Positions 1 through 7,388 of a stretch of DNA of 19,566 nt are shown here, in pieces (within the stretch, counting starts at the first letter, position 1; each line of letters opens with the position of its first letter). Made by a program: the position numbers and the translations under genes. The stretch lies in NCBI GenBank assembly GCA_045617225.1, contig JAZLIC010000059.1, positions 1-19,566 of the forward strand, in the 5' to 3' direction. This DNA comes from JAZLIC01 sp045617225. Lineage in GTDB: Bacteria > Bacillota > Clostridia > Monoglobales > Monoglobaceae. The notes under the pieces are model-generated. The model searched no databases. It was not told where the DNA came from and was given only the letters and a program-made list of their open reading frames with translations.

Positions 1-363
1 AAGCGAGTGTATACAATGGGCATCGGGGCGGGCGTTGTTATTATGGGCGGATTAAAGATATTCCCCGGGCAATTATCAAACCTTGTTTACGGAACAGAAG
101 ACATTGCAGGATTTGTATCCGCTTTGGCGATTTTACCGCCCTTTATGTTTGCGGACTCTATATCGTTCGGTATTCTAAACGGTATGGGCAAACAACTTAA
201 ATTGCTTAAATACAATATTCTGGACTCAGGTCTGCGTCTTATCATAATTTGTTTTTTAGTGCCGAAATACGGAATAAACGCATTGATAAATATGTTTATT
301 TTAAGTAATATTTTTACCTGCATTTTATCTGCAAGACAGGTAAAGAAAAATTTGATTTCGTAA
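1..363 (+). CDS. SpoVB-like polysaccharide/lipid flippase, C-terminal part (5' truncated)
   Basis: The reading frame is open from the first base of the window and ends at TAA 361-363, so only the last 120 or so residues are present. The piece is very hydrophobic, with three to four predicted membrane helices. It carries a segment (LNGMGKQLKLLKYNILDS) and a following FLVPKYGINA segment that resemble the C-terminal region of SpoVB and related MOP/MATE-superfamily flippases. These move lipid-linked sugar precursors across the membrane; SpoVB itself acts in spore cortex synthesis. The GTG at position 7 is only an in-frame valine, not a likely start. No terminator follows; the promoter of the next gene begins at the base after the stop codon. 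It could instead be a general oligosaccharide flippase, since the N-terminal two thirds are missing. Confidence 0.72.
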   Translation, partial: KRVYTMGIGAGVVIMGGLKIFPGQLSNLVYGTEDIAGFVSALAILPPFMFADSISFGILNGMGKQLKLLKYNILDSGLRLIIICFLVPKYGINALINMFILSNIFTCILSARQVKKNLIS

Positions 364-392
364 TTGACGAGAAACTGAAAATATGATAAAAT
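364..392 (+). promoter_or_regulatory. Sigma-A-type promoter with extended -10 (upstream of ComEA-like gene)
   Basis: The -35 box TTGACG is at 364-369 and the -10 box TAAAAT at 387-392, separated by 17 bases. A TGA triplet at 384-386 supplies the extended -10 TGn. Transcription would start near 399, leaving a leader of about 28 bases before the ATG at 427. It starts directly after the stop codon of the upstream flippase gene. Confidence 0.7.
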
Positions 393-426
393 GAAATATG
401 TATGTAAAAGGTAGGACGGTGCGGAA

Positions 427-810
427 ATGAAATGCTTTACCAAACGAAAATTTATAATGCTTTCCGTTATTCCCGTAGCGGTAATCCTGATTTGCGGATA
501 TATAGTCGCAAGTAATCTTTATCTGCGCTTTGCCGATTTTGACAGTAAACATTTTGCACCGGAATTTCTTACGGAGGCAAGGGAAAGCAAAAGCGTGATT
601 GACGGAAGGATAAATATAAATACTGCTGATGCCGAAACTCTTACGCTGATAGATGGAATAGGCGACGGATTGGCAGAGGCGATTATCGCAAAACGCACAG
701 AAATAGGCGGCTTTAAAACTATTGATGAGATACGCCTTGTGGACGGAATAGGTAAAGGAATATACAAAAAGATTTCAAACTATATTACAGTCGGTGACGA
801 AGGAGAATAG
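427..810 (+). CDS. Membrane-anchored ComEA-like helix-hairpin-helix protein
   Basis: This 127-residue protein has a basic N-terminus, one membrane segment (about residues 9-29), a short linker, and a C-terminal tandem helix-hairpin-helix domain (about 60-122). The domain has the ComEA-type opening ININTADAE (62-70), followed by hairpins IDGIGDGLAEAII (75-87) and VDGIGKGIYKKI (105-116). ComEA is the extracellular double-stranded DNA receptor of competence; the HhH domain binds the DNA backbone. B. subtilis ComEA also carries an SLBB-type domain between anchor and HhH, which is absent here. DNA binding is well supported, but a role in DNA uptake is inference, because no comEB or comEC is adjacent. 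It is the first gene after the promoter at 364-392, and the next gene starts 2 bases after its stop. Confidence 0.8.
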   Translation: MKCFTKRKFIMLSVIPVAVILICGYIVASNLYLRFADFDSKHFAPEFLTEARESKSVIDGRININTADAETLTLIDGIGDGLAEAIIAKRTEIGGFKTIDEIRLVDGIGKGIYKKISNYITVGDEGE

Positions 811-812
811 AT

Positions 813-1673
813 ATGGGAATGCTTACAAGAAGATTTGAAAAGCCCGGAAAAGGTGTGGAAAAGAACGAGCCGGAAAAGAGAAGTTTTTTTAAGTTCTTTG
901 ACATATTTTTCAGAAAGTTTTGGGACTTTTTTAAGATAAACATTATATTTATAGCTATATCTCTCCCGGTATTTGTTATTCTCTACTTTGTGTCCGGCTT
1001 TGTGTCAAATCTGTTTATCGGCGGTATGGGCTTAGATATAAACGAGGTAGGTGCCGGAAATGTTGTTCTTGCAGATATACTCTTTCGACTGTTTTTGACA
1101 TTTTCCTTTTCAATACTGTGCGGTACGGGACCTGCTACCGCAGGACTTTATACCATACTTTGGAATTACTCAAAGGAACGTCACGCATGGGTGTGGAGCG
1201 ACTTTAAGGACGGAATGAAGGATAATCTTAAACAGTCAATCATAGTTTGCATTATTGATATTTTGACAAGCTTTTTAATTGTCGTGGCACTTTTGGTCTA
1301 TCGCCGCTCGGACGGAATGATGTCAATTATGTTCTACCCTATGCTTTGGATTGCGATTATGTATTTTATGATGCACTTGTATATATATCCGCTTATGATA
1401 AATTATAATATTTCTGTTATGAATATTTACCGCAATGCTTTGTTTTTCTCATTAGGAAAGCTTCCGTCAACACTCGGTGTACTTATAATACTGTTTGCCA
1501 TCTTGTTTTTGCCTGTGTATATAGGTGTTCGGCTTTACCTTATTGCGATACCGATAGGACTGCTTTTGTTGTTCTTTATAGGTTTTAGCTTTTGCGGATT
1601 TATCGTAAATATGAATGCGGAAAAGAAGTTTAGAAAGTATTTAAAAAGCGACGATAGTGATACTTCGAATTAA
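813..1673 (+). CDS. YesL/DUF624-family integral membrane protein
   Basis: This is a 286-residue protein with a charged cytoplasmic N-terminus of about 40 residues, then roughly five to six hydrophobic segments and a short charged tail. The stretch GPATAGLYTILWNYSKERHAW followed by a WSDFKDGMKDNLKQS segment is the pattern I associate with the DUF624 (YesL) family. That family is widespread in Firmicutes, often near sugar-utilisation genes, and has no firmly assigned function. The start is ATG 813 with AGGAG at 801-805, 7 bases upstream. The SD overlaps the end of the preceding ComEA-like gene, so the two are very likely cotranscribed. There is no carbohydrate transport cluster nearby, so the context does not give it a role. 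Family assignment is fairly sure; function is unknown. Confidence 0.75.
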   Translation: MGMLTRRFEKPGKGVEKNEPEKRSFFKFFDIFFRKFWDFFKINIIFIAISLPVFVILYFVSGFVSNLFIGGMGLDINEVGAGNVVLADILFRLFLTFSFSILCGTGPATAGLYTILWNYSKERHAWVWSDFKDGMKDNLKQSIIVCIIDILTSFLIVVALLVYRRSDGMMSIMFYPMLWIAIMYFMMHLYIYPLMINYNISVMNIYRNALFFSLGKLPSTLGVLIILFAILFLPVYIGVRLYLIAIPIGLLLLFFIGFSFCGFIVNMNAEKKFRKYLKSDDSDTSN

Positions 1674-1709
1674 CACTTTTGATAAAAGGATAAAACAGGC
1701 GGGGATATA

Positions 1710-3578
1710 ATGATTTTAGATAGAATGAAATCAGAAACTGTAAAAACACTTAATATTTCTGAAAAAGAAAAACTTGCAAAAGAGATACGCCGATTTTTGG
1801 TTGAAAATGTATCCAAAACGGGCGGACATCTTGCGTCAAATTTAGGAGCGGTGGAACTTACCATTGCTCTGCACAGTGTTTTTGACCCATATACGGACCG
1901 AATAGTATTTGATGTAGGTCATCAGAGTTATACGCATAAGATTTTGACAGGTCGTATGGATAAGTTTGATACATTAAGGCAGTTTGGCGGCATTAGCGGA
2001 TTTCCGAAAACGCAGGAAAGCGATGCTGATGCCTTTAATACCGGGCATAGTTCTACATCAGTGTCTGCGGCGCTTGGCTTTGCGGAGGCGGCAAGACTCA
2101 GCGGTGAGCAGTATCACAGTATTGCGGTCATCGGTGACGGTGCACTTTCGGGCGGTATGGCGTTTGAAGCTTTAAATCAGGCAGGAAATAACAGAACACC
2201 TCTTATAGTTGTATTAAACGATAATGGTATGTCGATTTCTCAAAATGTAGGTGCGCTTGCCAAAAGGCTTAAAAGAGTGCGAAATGCCAATAAGTATTTT
2301 AATCTTAAAGAAGATGTAAAAACCGTATTTGATAATATCCCTGTTGTCGGCGAAGCTACAAAGCGTATAGCCGGTTCATTTAAGAATGGCCTTAAAAGGG
2401 TTTTTGTCCCGGGCTCTTTTTTTGAAAGCTTCGGTTTTAAATATTTAGGACCCGTTGATGGACATAATATATCTGAGCTTATAACGGTTTTAGAGTATGC
2501 AAAAACATTAGACGAGCCTGTGCTTATGCACACTGTCACCAAGAAAGGTAAAGGCTATGCGCCGGCAGAGAAGGAGCCGAATCTCTATCACGGTGTAGGT
2601 GTATTTGACCCTAAGATAGGTATAAATAAAGATGAAAAAAAGCCACGCACATGGGCAGGGGTGTTTGGTGACACCTTATGCGAGTTGAGTGCAAAAAATA
2701 AAAATATTGTCGCAATTACTGCGGCAATGCCGGACAGCACGGGACTTAGCGAGTTTGCGAAGTTGTATCCGAAACGCTTTTTCGATGTTGGTATCGCAGA
2801 GCAGAATGCGGTTACCTTTGGCGCAGGACTTGCAAGCTCGGGCCTAACCCCTGTGTTTGCGGTCTATTCCACATTCTTGCAGAGGGCATATGACCAAATT
2901 TTGCACGATGTTGCCCTTCAAAATCTGCATATGGTTTTCTGCGTTGACCATTGCGGTCTGTCAGGTGATGACGGAGAAACCCATCACGGAGTATATGATA
3001 TAGCGTTCCTTTCACATATGCCGTCGCTTAAAATTCTTTCACCGTCAAATGAGGCGGATTTTAAAGAAATGCTTGACTTTGCGATAAATGAGCTTAGCGG
3101 TCCTGTTGCAGTCCGTTATCCAAAGGGAAATATTACAGACGCATATAAGCCGGAGGAAATGACCTCGCCTTTAAATGGCAGAGTTTTGTCAAATGGCGAT
3201 GATATATTGATTATAGGTGTCGGCACTATGTGCGAACAGGCGCTTAAAGCAAAGGAAATATTAGATGCTGAAAACATTTCCGCATCGGTAATTGACTTGC
3301 GTGCGGTAAAACCGATGGATGCAGAGCTTATAAAGGAATATGCTTTATCGGCAAAAGTGGTTGCCGCGGTAGAGGACGGAGTGGTAATCGGCGGTGTTGG
3401 AGAGAGAATTTCCGCACTTTTGGGCAGAGATGTCTTAAAATTCGGATACCCGGACGCACCTGTTATCCAGGGCAAGAATTCAGAAATAATGAAGTATTAC
3501 GGTATAGATGCAGACGGTATTGCACGAGAAATTGCAAAGGCGTATGAGGAGCATAAGCTATGGCAAAACAACGATTAG
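1710..3578 (+). CDS. dxs: 1-Deoxy-D-xylulose-5-phosphate synthase
   Basis: This enzyme condenses pyruvate and glyceraldehyde 3-phosphate, using thiamine diphosphate, into DXP, the first step of the MEP isoprenoid pathway. The length of 622 residues is normal. Visible features in order are the GGH motif with His40, FDVGHQSYTHKILTGR (67-82), the thiamine-diphosphate Mg site GDGALSGG with LNDNG (142-173), GPVDGHN (247-253), and the transketolase-type catalytic Glu in DVGIAEQNA (359-367, Glu364). YSTFLQRAYDQ (386-396), a THHG motif (424-427) and RYPKG (469-473) follow. One oddity is that the usual DRAG segment reads DHCG here (413-416). ATG 1710 follows a GGGG-rich SD at about 1700-1704. The last 19 bases overlap tlyA. 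The usual upstream partners xseA, xseB and ispA are not here. Confidence 0.97.
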   Translation: MILDRMKSETVKTLNISEKEKLAKEIRRFLVENVSKTGGHLASNLGAVELTIALHSVFDPYTDRIVFDVGHQSYTHKILTGRMDKFDTLRQFGGISGFPKTQESDADAFNTGHSSTSVSAALGFAEAARLSGEQYHSIAVIGDGALSGGMAFEALNQAGNNRTPLIVVLNDNGMSISQNVGALAKRLKRVRNANKYFNLKEDVKTVFDNIPVVGEATKRIAGSFKNGLKRVFVPGSFFESFGFKYLGPVDGHNISELITVLEYAKTLDEPVLMHTVTKKGKGYAPAEKEPNLYHGVGVFDPKIGINKDEKKPRTWAGVFGDTLCELSAKNKNIVAITAAMPDSTGLSEFAKLYPKRFFDVGIAEQNAVTFGAGLASSGLTPVFAVYSTFLQRAYDQILHDVALQNLHMVFCVDHCGLSGDDGETHHGVYDIAFLSHMPSLKILSPSNEADFKEMLDFAINELSGPVAVRYPKGNITDAYKPEEMTSPLNGRVLSNGDDILIIGVGTMCEQALKAKEILDAENISASVIDLRAVKPMDAELIKEYALSAKVVAAVEDGVVIGGVGERISALLGRDVLKFGYPDAPVIQGKNSEIMKYYGIDADGIAREIAKAYEEHKLWQNND

Positions 3579-4351
3579 ATGTTTATATGGCAGAGAGCGG
3601 TATGGTGGAGAGCCGGTCGATTGCACAGTCAATGATTATGGCAGGTGAAGTCTATATAAACGGCGAAAAGGCAACAAAAGCAGGGGAGAGCGTAAAAGGC
3701 GATGAGGTAATCGAAATTCGCGGCAAGGGACTTCCGTATGTTAGCAGGGGCGGTCTTAAACTTGAAAAGGCAATGCAGAACTTTCCTGTTAAGCTTGACG
3801 GTGCTGTTTGTATGGATATTGGCGCATCTACGGGAGGTTTTACCGATTGTATGCTTCAAAACGGTGCAAGTCGTGTCTATTCCGTTGATGTGGGTTACGG
3901 ACAGCTTGCATGGAAGCTTAGAACTGATGAAAGAGTTATAAACTTAGAGCGTACAAATGTCAGATATTTAAGCCGTGAAAATGTGCCTGAGGATATAGAC
4001 TTTTTCTCGGTAGATGTGTCATTTATATCGCTTAAATTGGTTTTGCCTGTTGCGTATTCGTTCTTAAAGAATTCAGGCAGCGGAGTCTGCCTCATAAAAC
4101 CGCAGTTTGAGGCAGGCAGAGAAAAGGTGGGAAAGAAAGGCGTCGTGCGTGAGGCGGCAACACATATAGAGGTTATAAATAAAGTTTTGGAGTTTACAAA
4201 AGATATAGGCTTTTTTGTTCAAGGCATAGATTTTTCGCCGATAAAGGGGCCTGAGGGAAATATTGAATATCTTATGTATATTACAAAAGAAGGAGAGAAT
4301 ATAGAATTTGATGTGGAAGCGTTGGTCAGGAAGTCACACGAGCTTGACTGA
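3560..4351 (+). CDS. tlyA: TlyA-family rRNA (cytidine-2'-O)-methyltransferase
   Basis: This 263-residue protein has an N-terminal S4 RNA-binding domain (about 3-60) followed by an FtsJ/RrmJ-like Rossmann methyltransferase domain. The linker contains PYVSRGGLKLEKA (59-71), typical of TlyA. The SAM-binding motif is DIGASTGGFTD (86-96), with an acidic residue ending the next strand (VYSVDVGYGQ). KPQFEAG (180-186) is the family motif carrying a catalytic lysine. Mycobacterial TlyA 2'-O-methylates 16S and 23S rRNA and affects capreomycin susceptibility; the substrate in clostridia is presumed similar. ATG 3560 is preceded by GAGGAG at 3546-3551 inside dxs, and the genes overlap by 19 bases, indicating translational coupling. 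The dxs-tlyA-nadK-recN order supports the call. Confidence 0.93.
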   Translation: MAKQRLDVYMAESGMVESRSIAQSMIMAGEVYINGEKATKAGESVKGDEVIEIRGKGLPYVSRGGLKLEKAMQNFPVKLDGAVCMDIGASTGGFTDCMLQNGASRVYSVDVGYGQLAWKLRTDERVINLERTNVRYLSRENVPEDIDFFSVDVSFISLKLVLPVAYSFLKNSGSGVCLIKPQFEAGREKVGKKGVVREAATHIEVINKVLEFTKDIGFFVQGIDFSPIKGPEGNIEYLMYITKEGENIEFDVEALVRKSHELD

Positions 4352-4380
4352 GCATTTCATATTTAATAACGAGGTGAATT

Positions 4381-5217
4381 ATGAAAATTGCAATTATACC
4401 AAATTTAGAGCGTGACAAAGACTTGGCGGAAACCAAGCGCCTTGTTGATTACTTATCCGCAGGTCATAAAGTTATTTTAAGTGATGAATTGAGCGGCATT
4501 GACAATGCAGTTTATCTGCCATACGGTGCGCTTTTTGAGGAAGCGGATTTTATAGTGGTATTGGGCGGCGACGGAACTATTTTGAAGGTCGCAAAGGATG
4601 CGGCTGTTTATGATGTGCCGATTATCGGAATAAACTTAGGCAATCTTGGCTTTTTGTCACAGGCAGAGCGTGGCAGTGATAAAGTTTTTGAGGATATTTT
4701 TGCAGGCAAATATAAGATAGAGCGTTGTATGATGCTTTCCGCATCAATTATAAAAGACGGCAGAGTTATAAAAGACGGTGTCGCTTTAAATGATGCGGTT
4801 TTAAGCGGTAGTATAAGTTCAAAAATTATAAATGTATCTGCTGCGGTCAATGGTACAGATATTGGTTCTTATACTGCGGACGGATTGATTGTTGCATCAT
4901 CGGTCGGCTCTACTGCATATTCTTTGTCGGCAGGAGGGGCGGTTTTGCATCCCGAGCTTGATGCAATGATAATAACGCCTATATGTCCGCATACTTTGCG
5001 TGCGCGCAGTATGGTTATTCCGGGCGATGCCTGCGTGGAAATACGCCATATTTTGAGGAATAAAAATCAAGCGGAGGTATCGTTGGACGGAAGATTGTTC
5101 CATAAGCTTGAAGAAGGAGAAATATTAAAGATAACACATTCTTCACGCAAGGTGTCGCTTATACGCTTATCTGACAGGAACTTCTTTGATGTTTTGCGTG
5201 AGAAGCTTTCGGATTAA
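4381..5217 (+). CDS. nadK: NAD kinase
   Basis: The enzyme phosphorylates NAD to NADP using ATP or polyphosphate. At 278 residues it has normal bacterial length. It shows the diagnostic GGDGT motif (62-66), INLGNLGFLSQ (84-94), the short N(E/D) motif as ALND (135-138), and the YTADGLIVASSVGSTAYSLS region (164-183) that lines the nucleotide site. PICPHTL (200-206) follows. The start ATG 4381 is preceded by GAGGTG at 4371-4376. The 29-base gap after tlyA shows no terminator, and recN begins 12 bases after the stop, so it belongs to the same operon. In most related genomes argR lies between nadK and recN; it is absent here. Confidence 0.96.
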   Translation: MKIAIIPNLERDKDLAETKRLVDYLSAGHKVILSDELSGIDNAVYLPYGALFEEADFIVVLGGDGTILKVAKDAAVYDVPIIGINLGNLGFLSQAERGSDKVFEDIFAGKYKIERCMMLSASIIKDGRVIKDGVALNDAVLSGSISSKIINVSAAVNGTDIGSYTADGLIVASSVGSTAYSLSAGGAVLHPELDAMIITPICPHTLRARSMVIPGDACVEIRHILRNKNQAEVSLDGRLFHKLEEGEILKITHSSRKVSLIRLSDRNFFDVLREKLSD

Positions 5218-5229
5218 GGGGGCATTGGT

Positions 5230-6933
5230 ATGCTTTTGGAGATACACATAAAGAATATTGCGGTAATTGATGAAGTCACTATCACCTTTGATAGGGGACT
5301 TCATACCCTTACCGGCGAAACGGGTGCCGGTAAATCCATCTTAATTGACGCAATAAATATGGCGCTGGGTAGCAGAGCGGCAAAGGATTTGGTGCGCACA
5401 GGCACGGAATTTGCGGTTGTTGACCTGGTCTTTTCTATATCCGATGCGCTCGCTTCGAAACTGAGCGAGCTTGGAATAGAGCTTGAGGACGATACATTGA
5501 TTATAAGCAGAAGAATATCGGCAGAGGGAAAGAGCAGTTCAAGAATAAACGGTTCTCCCGTGCCGCTTGCGACAGTTCGTCAGGTTGGGGAACTTTTGAT
5601 AAATATTCACGGTCAAAATGATAACCAAGCTATTTTATCGGCAGACTCGCATATGAGAATGCTTGATTATTTCGGAAAGAACGACGATATACTTTCTGCA
5701 TACGCACTTGTTTACAAAAAACGCCAAGAAATTTTAAGCGAGATAAAAAATTTAGAACAAAGTGATGCAGAAGCTGCAAGACGCCTTGATTTGTTAAAGT
5801 TCCAAATAGATGAAATAGATGGTGCAAAACTGCGTATAGGTGAAGATGCCGAGCTTGAAGAAAGACGAAAACTCCTTGCAAATATGGAAAATATTATGGA
5901 AGGCGTATCCGGGGCATACAGAAGTCTTTACGGAGAGGATAATATGACGTCCGGTTATGACCTGATTTCCGATGCAACGAGGGATTTAGGTGGTATCAAA
6001 GATTATGATAAGGCTTTATCGGAGTATTACGAAACCTTGGAGGGCGTTCTTGCAGATGTTGAGGATATAACTCACGGACTTAAATCATATCTTGATAAGA
6101 TGAATTTTGAAGATGGTGAGCTTGATATAGTTGAAGGCAGACTTGCCATAATCTCAAATTTAAAACGCAAGTACGGAGCAACAATAGAAGATATAACAGA
6201 GTATTATAACAAAATCGTTAAAGAGATGGACAACCTTGTAAACAGTGAGGAAACTTTGGCAAGGCTTCGCAAAGATTTAGACGAAACAGAGAAAGAATTA
6301 TCTTCTCTTGCCGAGGACTTGACAAGGGCGCGTATGTCGGCGGCAAAGGAGCTTGGCGAGAGGGTATATAAAGAGCTTTGCGACCTTGATATGCAGAAGA
6401 TGCGTTTTGAAGTGTCTGTTACACCGAAGCTTACCGAGGAAAACGAAATAAAATATACATCAGACGGAAAAGACCATATAGAGTTTATGATTTCCGCAAA
6501 CCCGGGCGAGGCGTTAAAACCTCTTATAAAAATTGCATCGGGCGGCGAAATGTCACGTATTATGCTTGCTATAAAGAGCGTGCTTACAAACAGCGAAGAT
6601 GCCGAGTGCCTTATCTTTGATGAGATTGATACGGGCGTCAGCGGTCGTGCGGCGCAGAAAATTGCAGAAAAGATGGCGTCGCTTGCAAAGGCAAGACAGG
6701 TGCTTTGTATTACGCACCTTGCACAGATTGCGTCTATGGCGGATATTCATTATTTGATTGAAAAAACATCGGAAGATGACTATACTGCAACAACTGTAAA
6801 GGTTATAGACGGTGAGGAACGCAAGGCAGAGCTTGCAAGAATTATCGGCGGTGTTCGTGTTACGGATATTACATTAAGTGCCGCAGAAGAAATGCTGAGC
6901 CTGGCAAATGCGTTTAAAGAGGGTGTAATGTAG
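5230..6933 (+). CDS. recN: DNA repair protein RecN (SMC-like ATPase)
   Basis: RecN is a cohesin/SMC-like ATPase that acts early at DNA double-strand breaks. The 567-residue protein has a Walker A GETGAGKS (29-36) near the N-terminus. A long charged coiled-coil middle region runs from about 150 to 385. The C-terminal ATPase half has the ABC-type signature SGGE (437-440) and Walker B LIFDE (461-465) with IDTGVSGRAA directly after. The motif INIHGQNDNQ (about 125-134) is also typical. The length matches the family (550-580). ATG 5230 has AAGGGGG about 9 bases upstream. The gene is 12 bases after nadK and its stop codon overlaps the GTG start of the next gene. I see no LexA-like box upstream, consistent with expression from the operon. 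Confidence 0.96.
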   Translation: MLLEIHIKNIAVIDEVTITFDRGLHTLTGETGAGKSILIDAINMALGSRAAKDLVRTGTEFAVVDLVFSISDALASKLSELGIELEDDTLIISRRISAEGKSSSRINGSPVPLATVRQVGELLINIHGQNDNQAILSADSHMRMLDYFGKNDDILSAYALVYKKRQEILSEIKNLEQSDAEAARRLDLLKFQIDEIDGAKLRIGEDAELEERRKLLANMENIMEGVSGAYRSLYGEDNMTSGYDLISDATRDLGGIKDYDKALSEYYETLEGVLADVEDITHGLKSYLDKMNFEDGELDIVEGRLAIISNLKRKYGATIEDITEYYNKIVKEMDNLVNSEETLARLRKDLDETEKELSSLAEDLTRARMSAAKELGERVYKELCDLDMQKMRFEVSVTPKLTEENEIKYTSDGKDHIEFMISANPGEALKPLIKIASGGEMSRIMLAIKSVLTNSEDAECLIFDEIDTGVSGRAAQKIAEKMASLAKARQVLCITHLAQIASMADIHYLIEKTSEDDYTATTVKVIDGEERKAELARIIGGVRVTDITLSAAEEMLSLANAFKEGVM

Positions 6934-7322
6934 TGGAGCAAAAGGGTATAGTTGTAAAGGCAGATGCAGAAAAAGCACAAATAAGGATTGTGAGAAAATC
7001 AATGTGCGGCGGAAACTGTGCAAGTTGCAAAGGTTGTCCGGCGGAGGTTATGTTGATTACCGTGGATAATACCGAGGCGCTCAATGCAGGCGATGAGGTG
7101 GTGCTTAAAAGCGAAACCAAAGGGATTGTTCGTTCTGCATTTATAGGCTATGTCGGACTTAGTATATTTTTAATTGTCGGCGCAGTATTTGGATATAAAT
7201 TCGGCGGCTCCGAAATTATGTCGGTATTGGGCGGCGGAGCCGGACTTTTGCTCGGACTTTTGTTTTTGCGTTTGGCTTACAGTAAAAAAGAGCCAAAATA
7301 TGAGGTCGAGAAATTGCAATAA
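6933..7322 (+). CDS. RseC/SoxR-reducing-system family membrane protein
   Basis: This 129-residue protein has a small N-terminal domain with four closely spaced cysteines, Cys25, 29, 32 and 35 (CGGNCASCKGC). Two membrane segments (about 68-88 and 94-113) and a short charged tail follow. This is the architecture of the RseC/MucC family (Pfam RseC_MucC). Members include RseC, involved with SoxR reduction together with Rsx/Rnf-type electron transport in E. coli. The cysteines suggest metal, Fe-S or redox chemistry. The start is GTG 6933, whose G is the last base of the recN stop codon; AGAGGG about 10 bases upstream is the likely SD. The overlap points to translational coupling with recN. No rnf or rsx genes are in the window, so the partner is unknown. 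Confidence 0.8.
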   Translation: MEQKGIVVKADAEKAQIRIVRKSMCGGNCASCKGCPAEVMLITVDNTEALNAGDEVVLKSETKGIVRSAFIGYVGLSIFLIVGAVFGYKFGGSEIMSVLGGGAGLLLGLLFLRLAYSKKEPKYEVEKLQ

Positions 7323-7337
7323 TGGTATAATTTTCAC

Positions 7338-7366
7338 TTGAATTTATGGATATTGTATGGTATAAT
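7338..7366 (+). promoter_or_regulatory. Sigma-A-type promoter with extended -10 (2-oxoacid oxidoreductase operon)
   Basis: The -35 box TTGAAT is at 7338-7343 and a perfect -10 TATAAT at 7361-7366, with a 17-base spacer and the extended element TGG at 7358-7360. Transcription would begin near 7373. The leader before ATG 7389 would then be only about 16 bases and contain the SD GGAGG. A second TGGTATAAT copy occurs at 7323-7331 but lacks a good -35. Confidence 0.75.
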
Positions 7367-7378
7367 AATTGTCGTTTT

Positions 7379-7383
7379 GGAGG
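7379..7383 (+). promoter_or_regulatory. Ribosome binding site deciding the start of the P-loop ATPase
   Basis: GGAGG lies 5 bases before ATG 7389. The open frame extends upstream to a TTG at 7338, but that TTG is itself the -35 box of the promoter and lies before the expected transcription start. This fixes ATG 7389 as the start. Confidence 0.75.
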
Positions 7384-7388
7384 CTAAA

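Noticed and set aside
1674..1709. Promoter directly upstream of dxs
   Set aside because: TTGATA and ATAAAA-like boxes occur but not at usable spacing; the 36-base gap mainly holds the SD.
4344..4372. Possible promoter TTGACT before nadK
   Set aside because: The only -10-like sequence (TAATAA) is about 14 bases away, too close, and the gene is in a tight operon.
5448..5470. Inverted repeat GCTCGCT/AGCGAGC within recN
   Set aside because: It has only 7 base pairs inside a conserved coding region, with no U tract and no nearby gene boundary; likely chance.
7338..7388. Upstream extension of the P-loop ATPase beginning at TTG 7338
   Set aside because: The TTG is the -35 box of the promoter and would not be in the transcript; GGAGG stands directly before ATG 7389.
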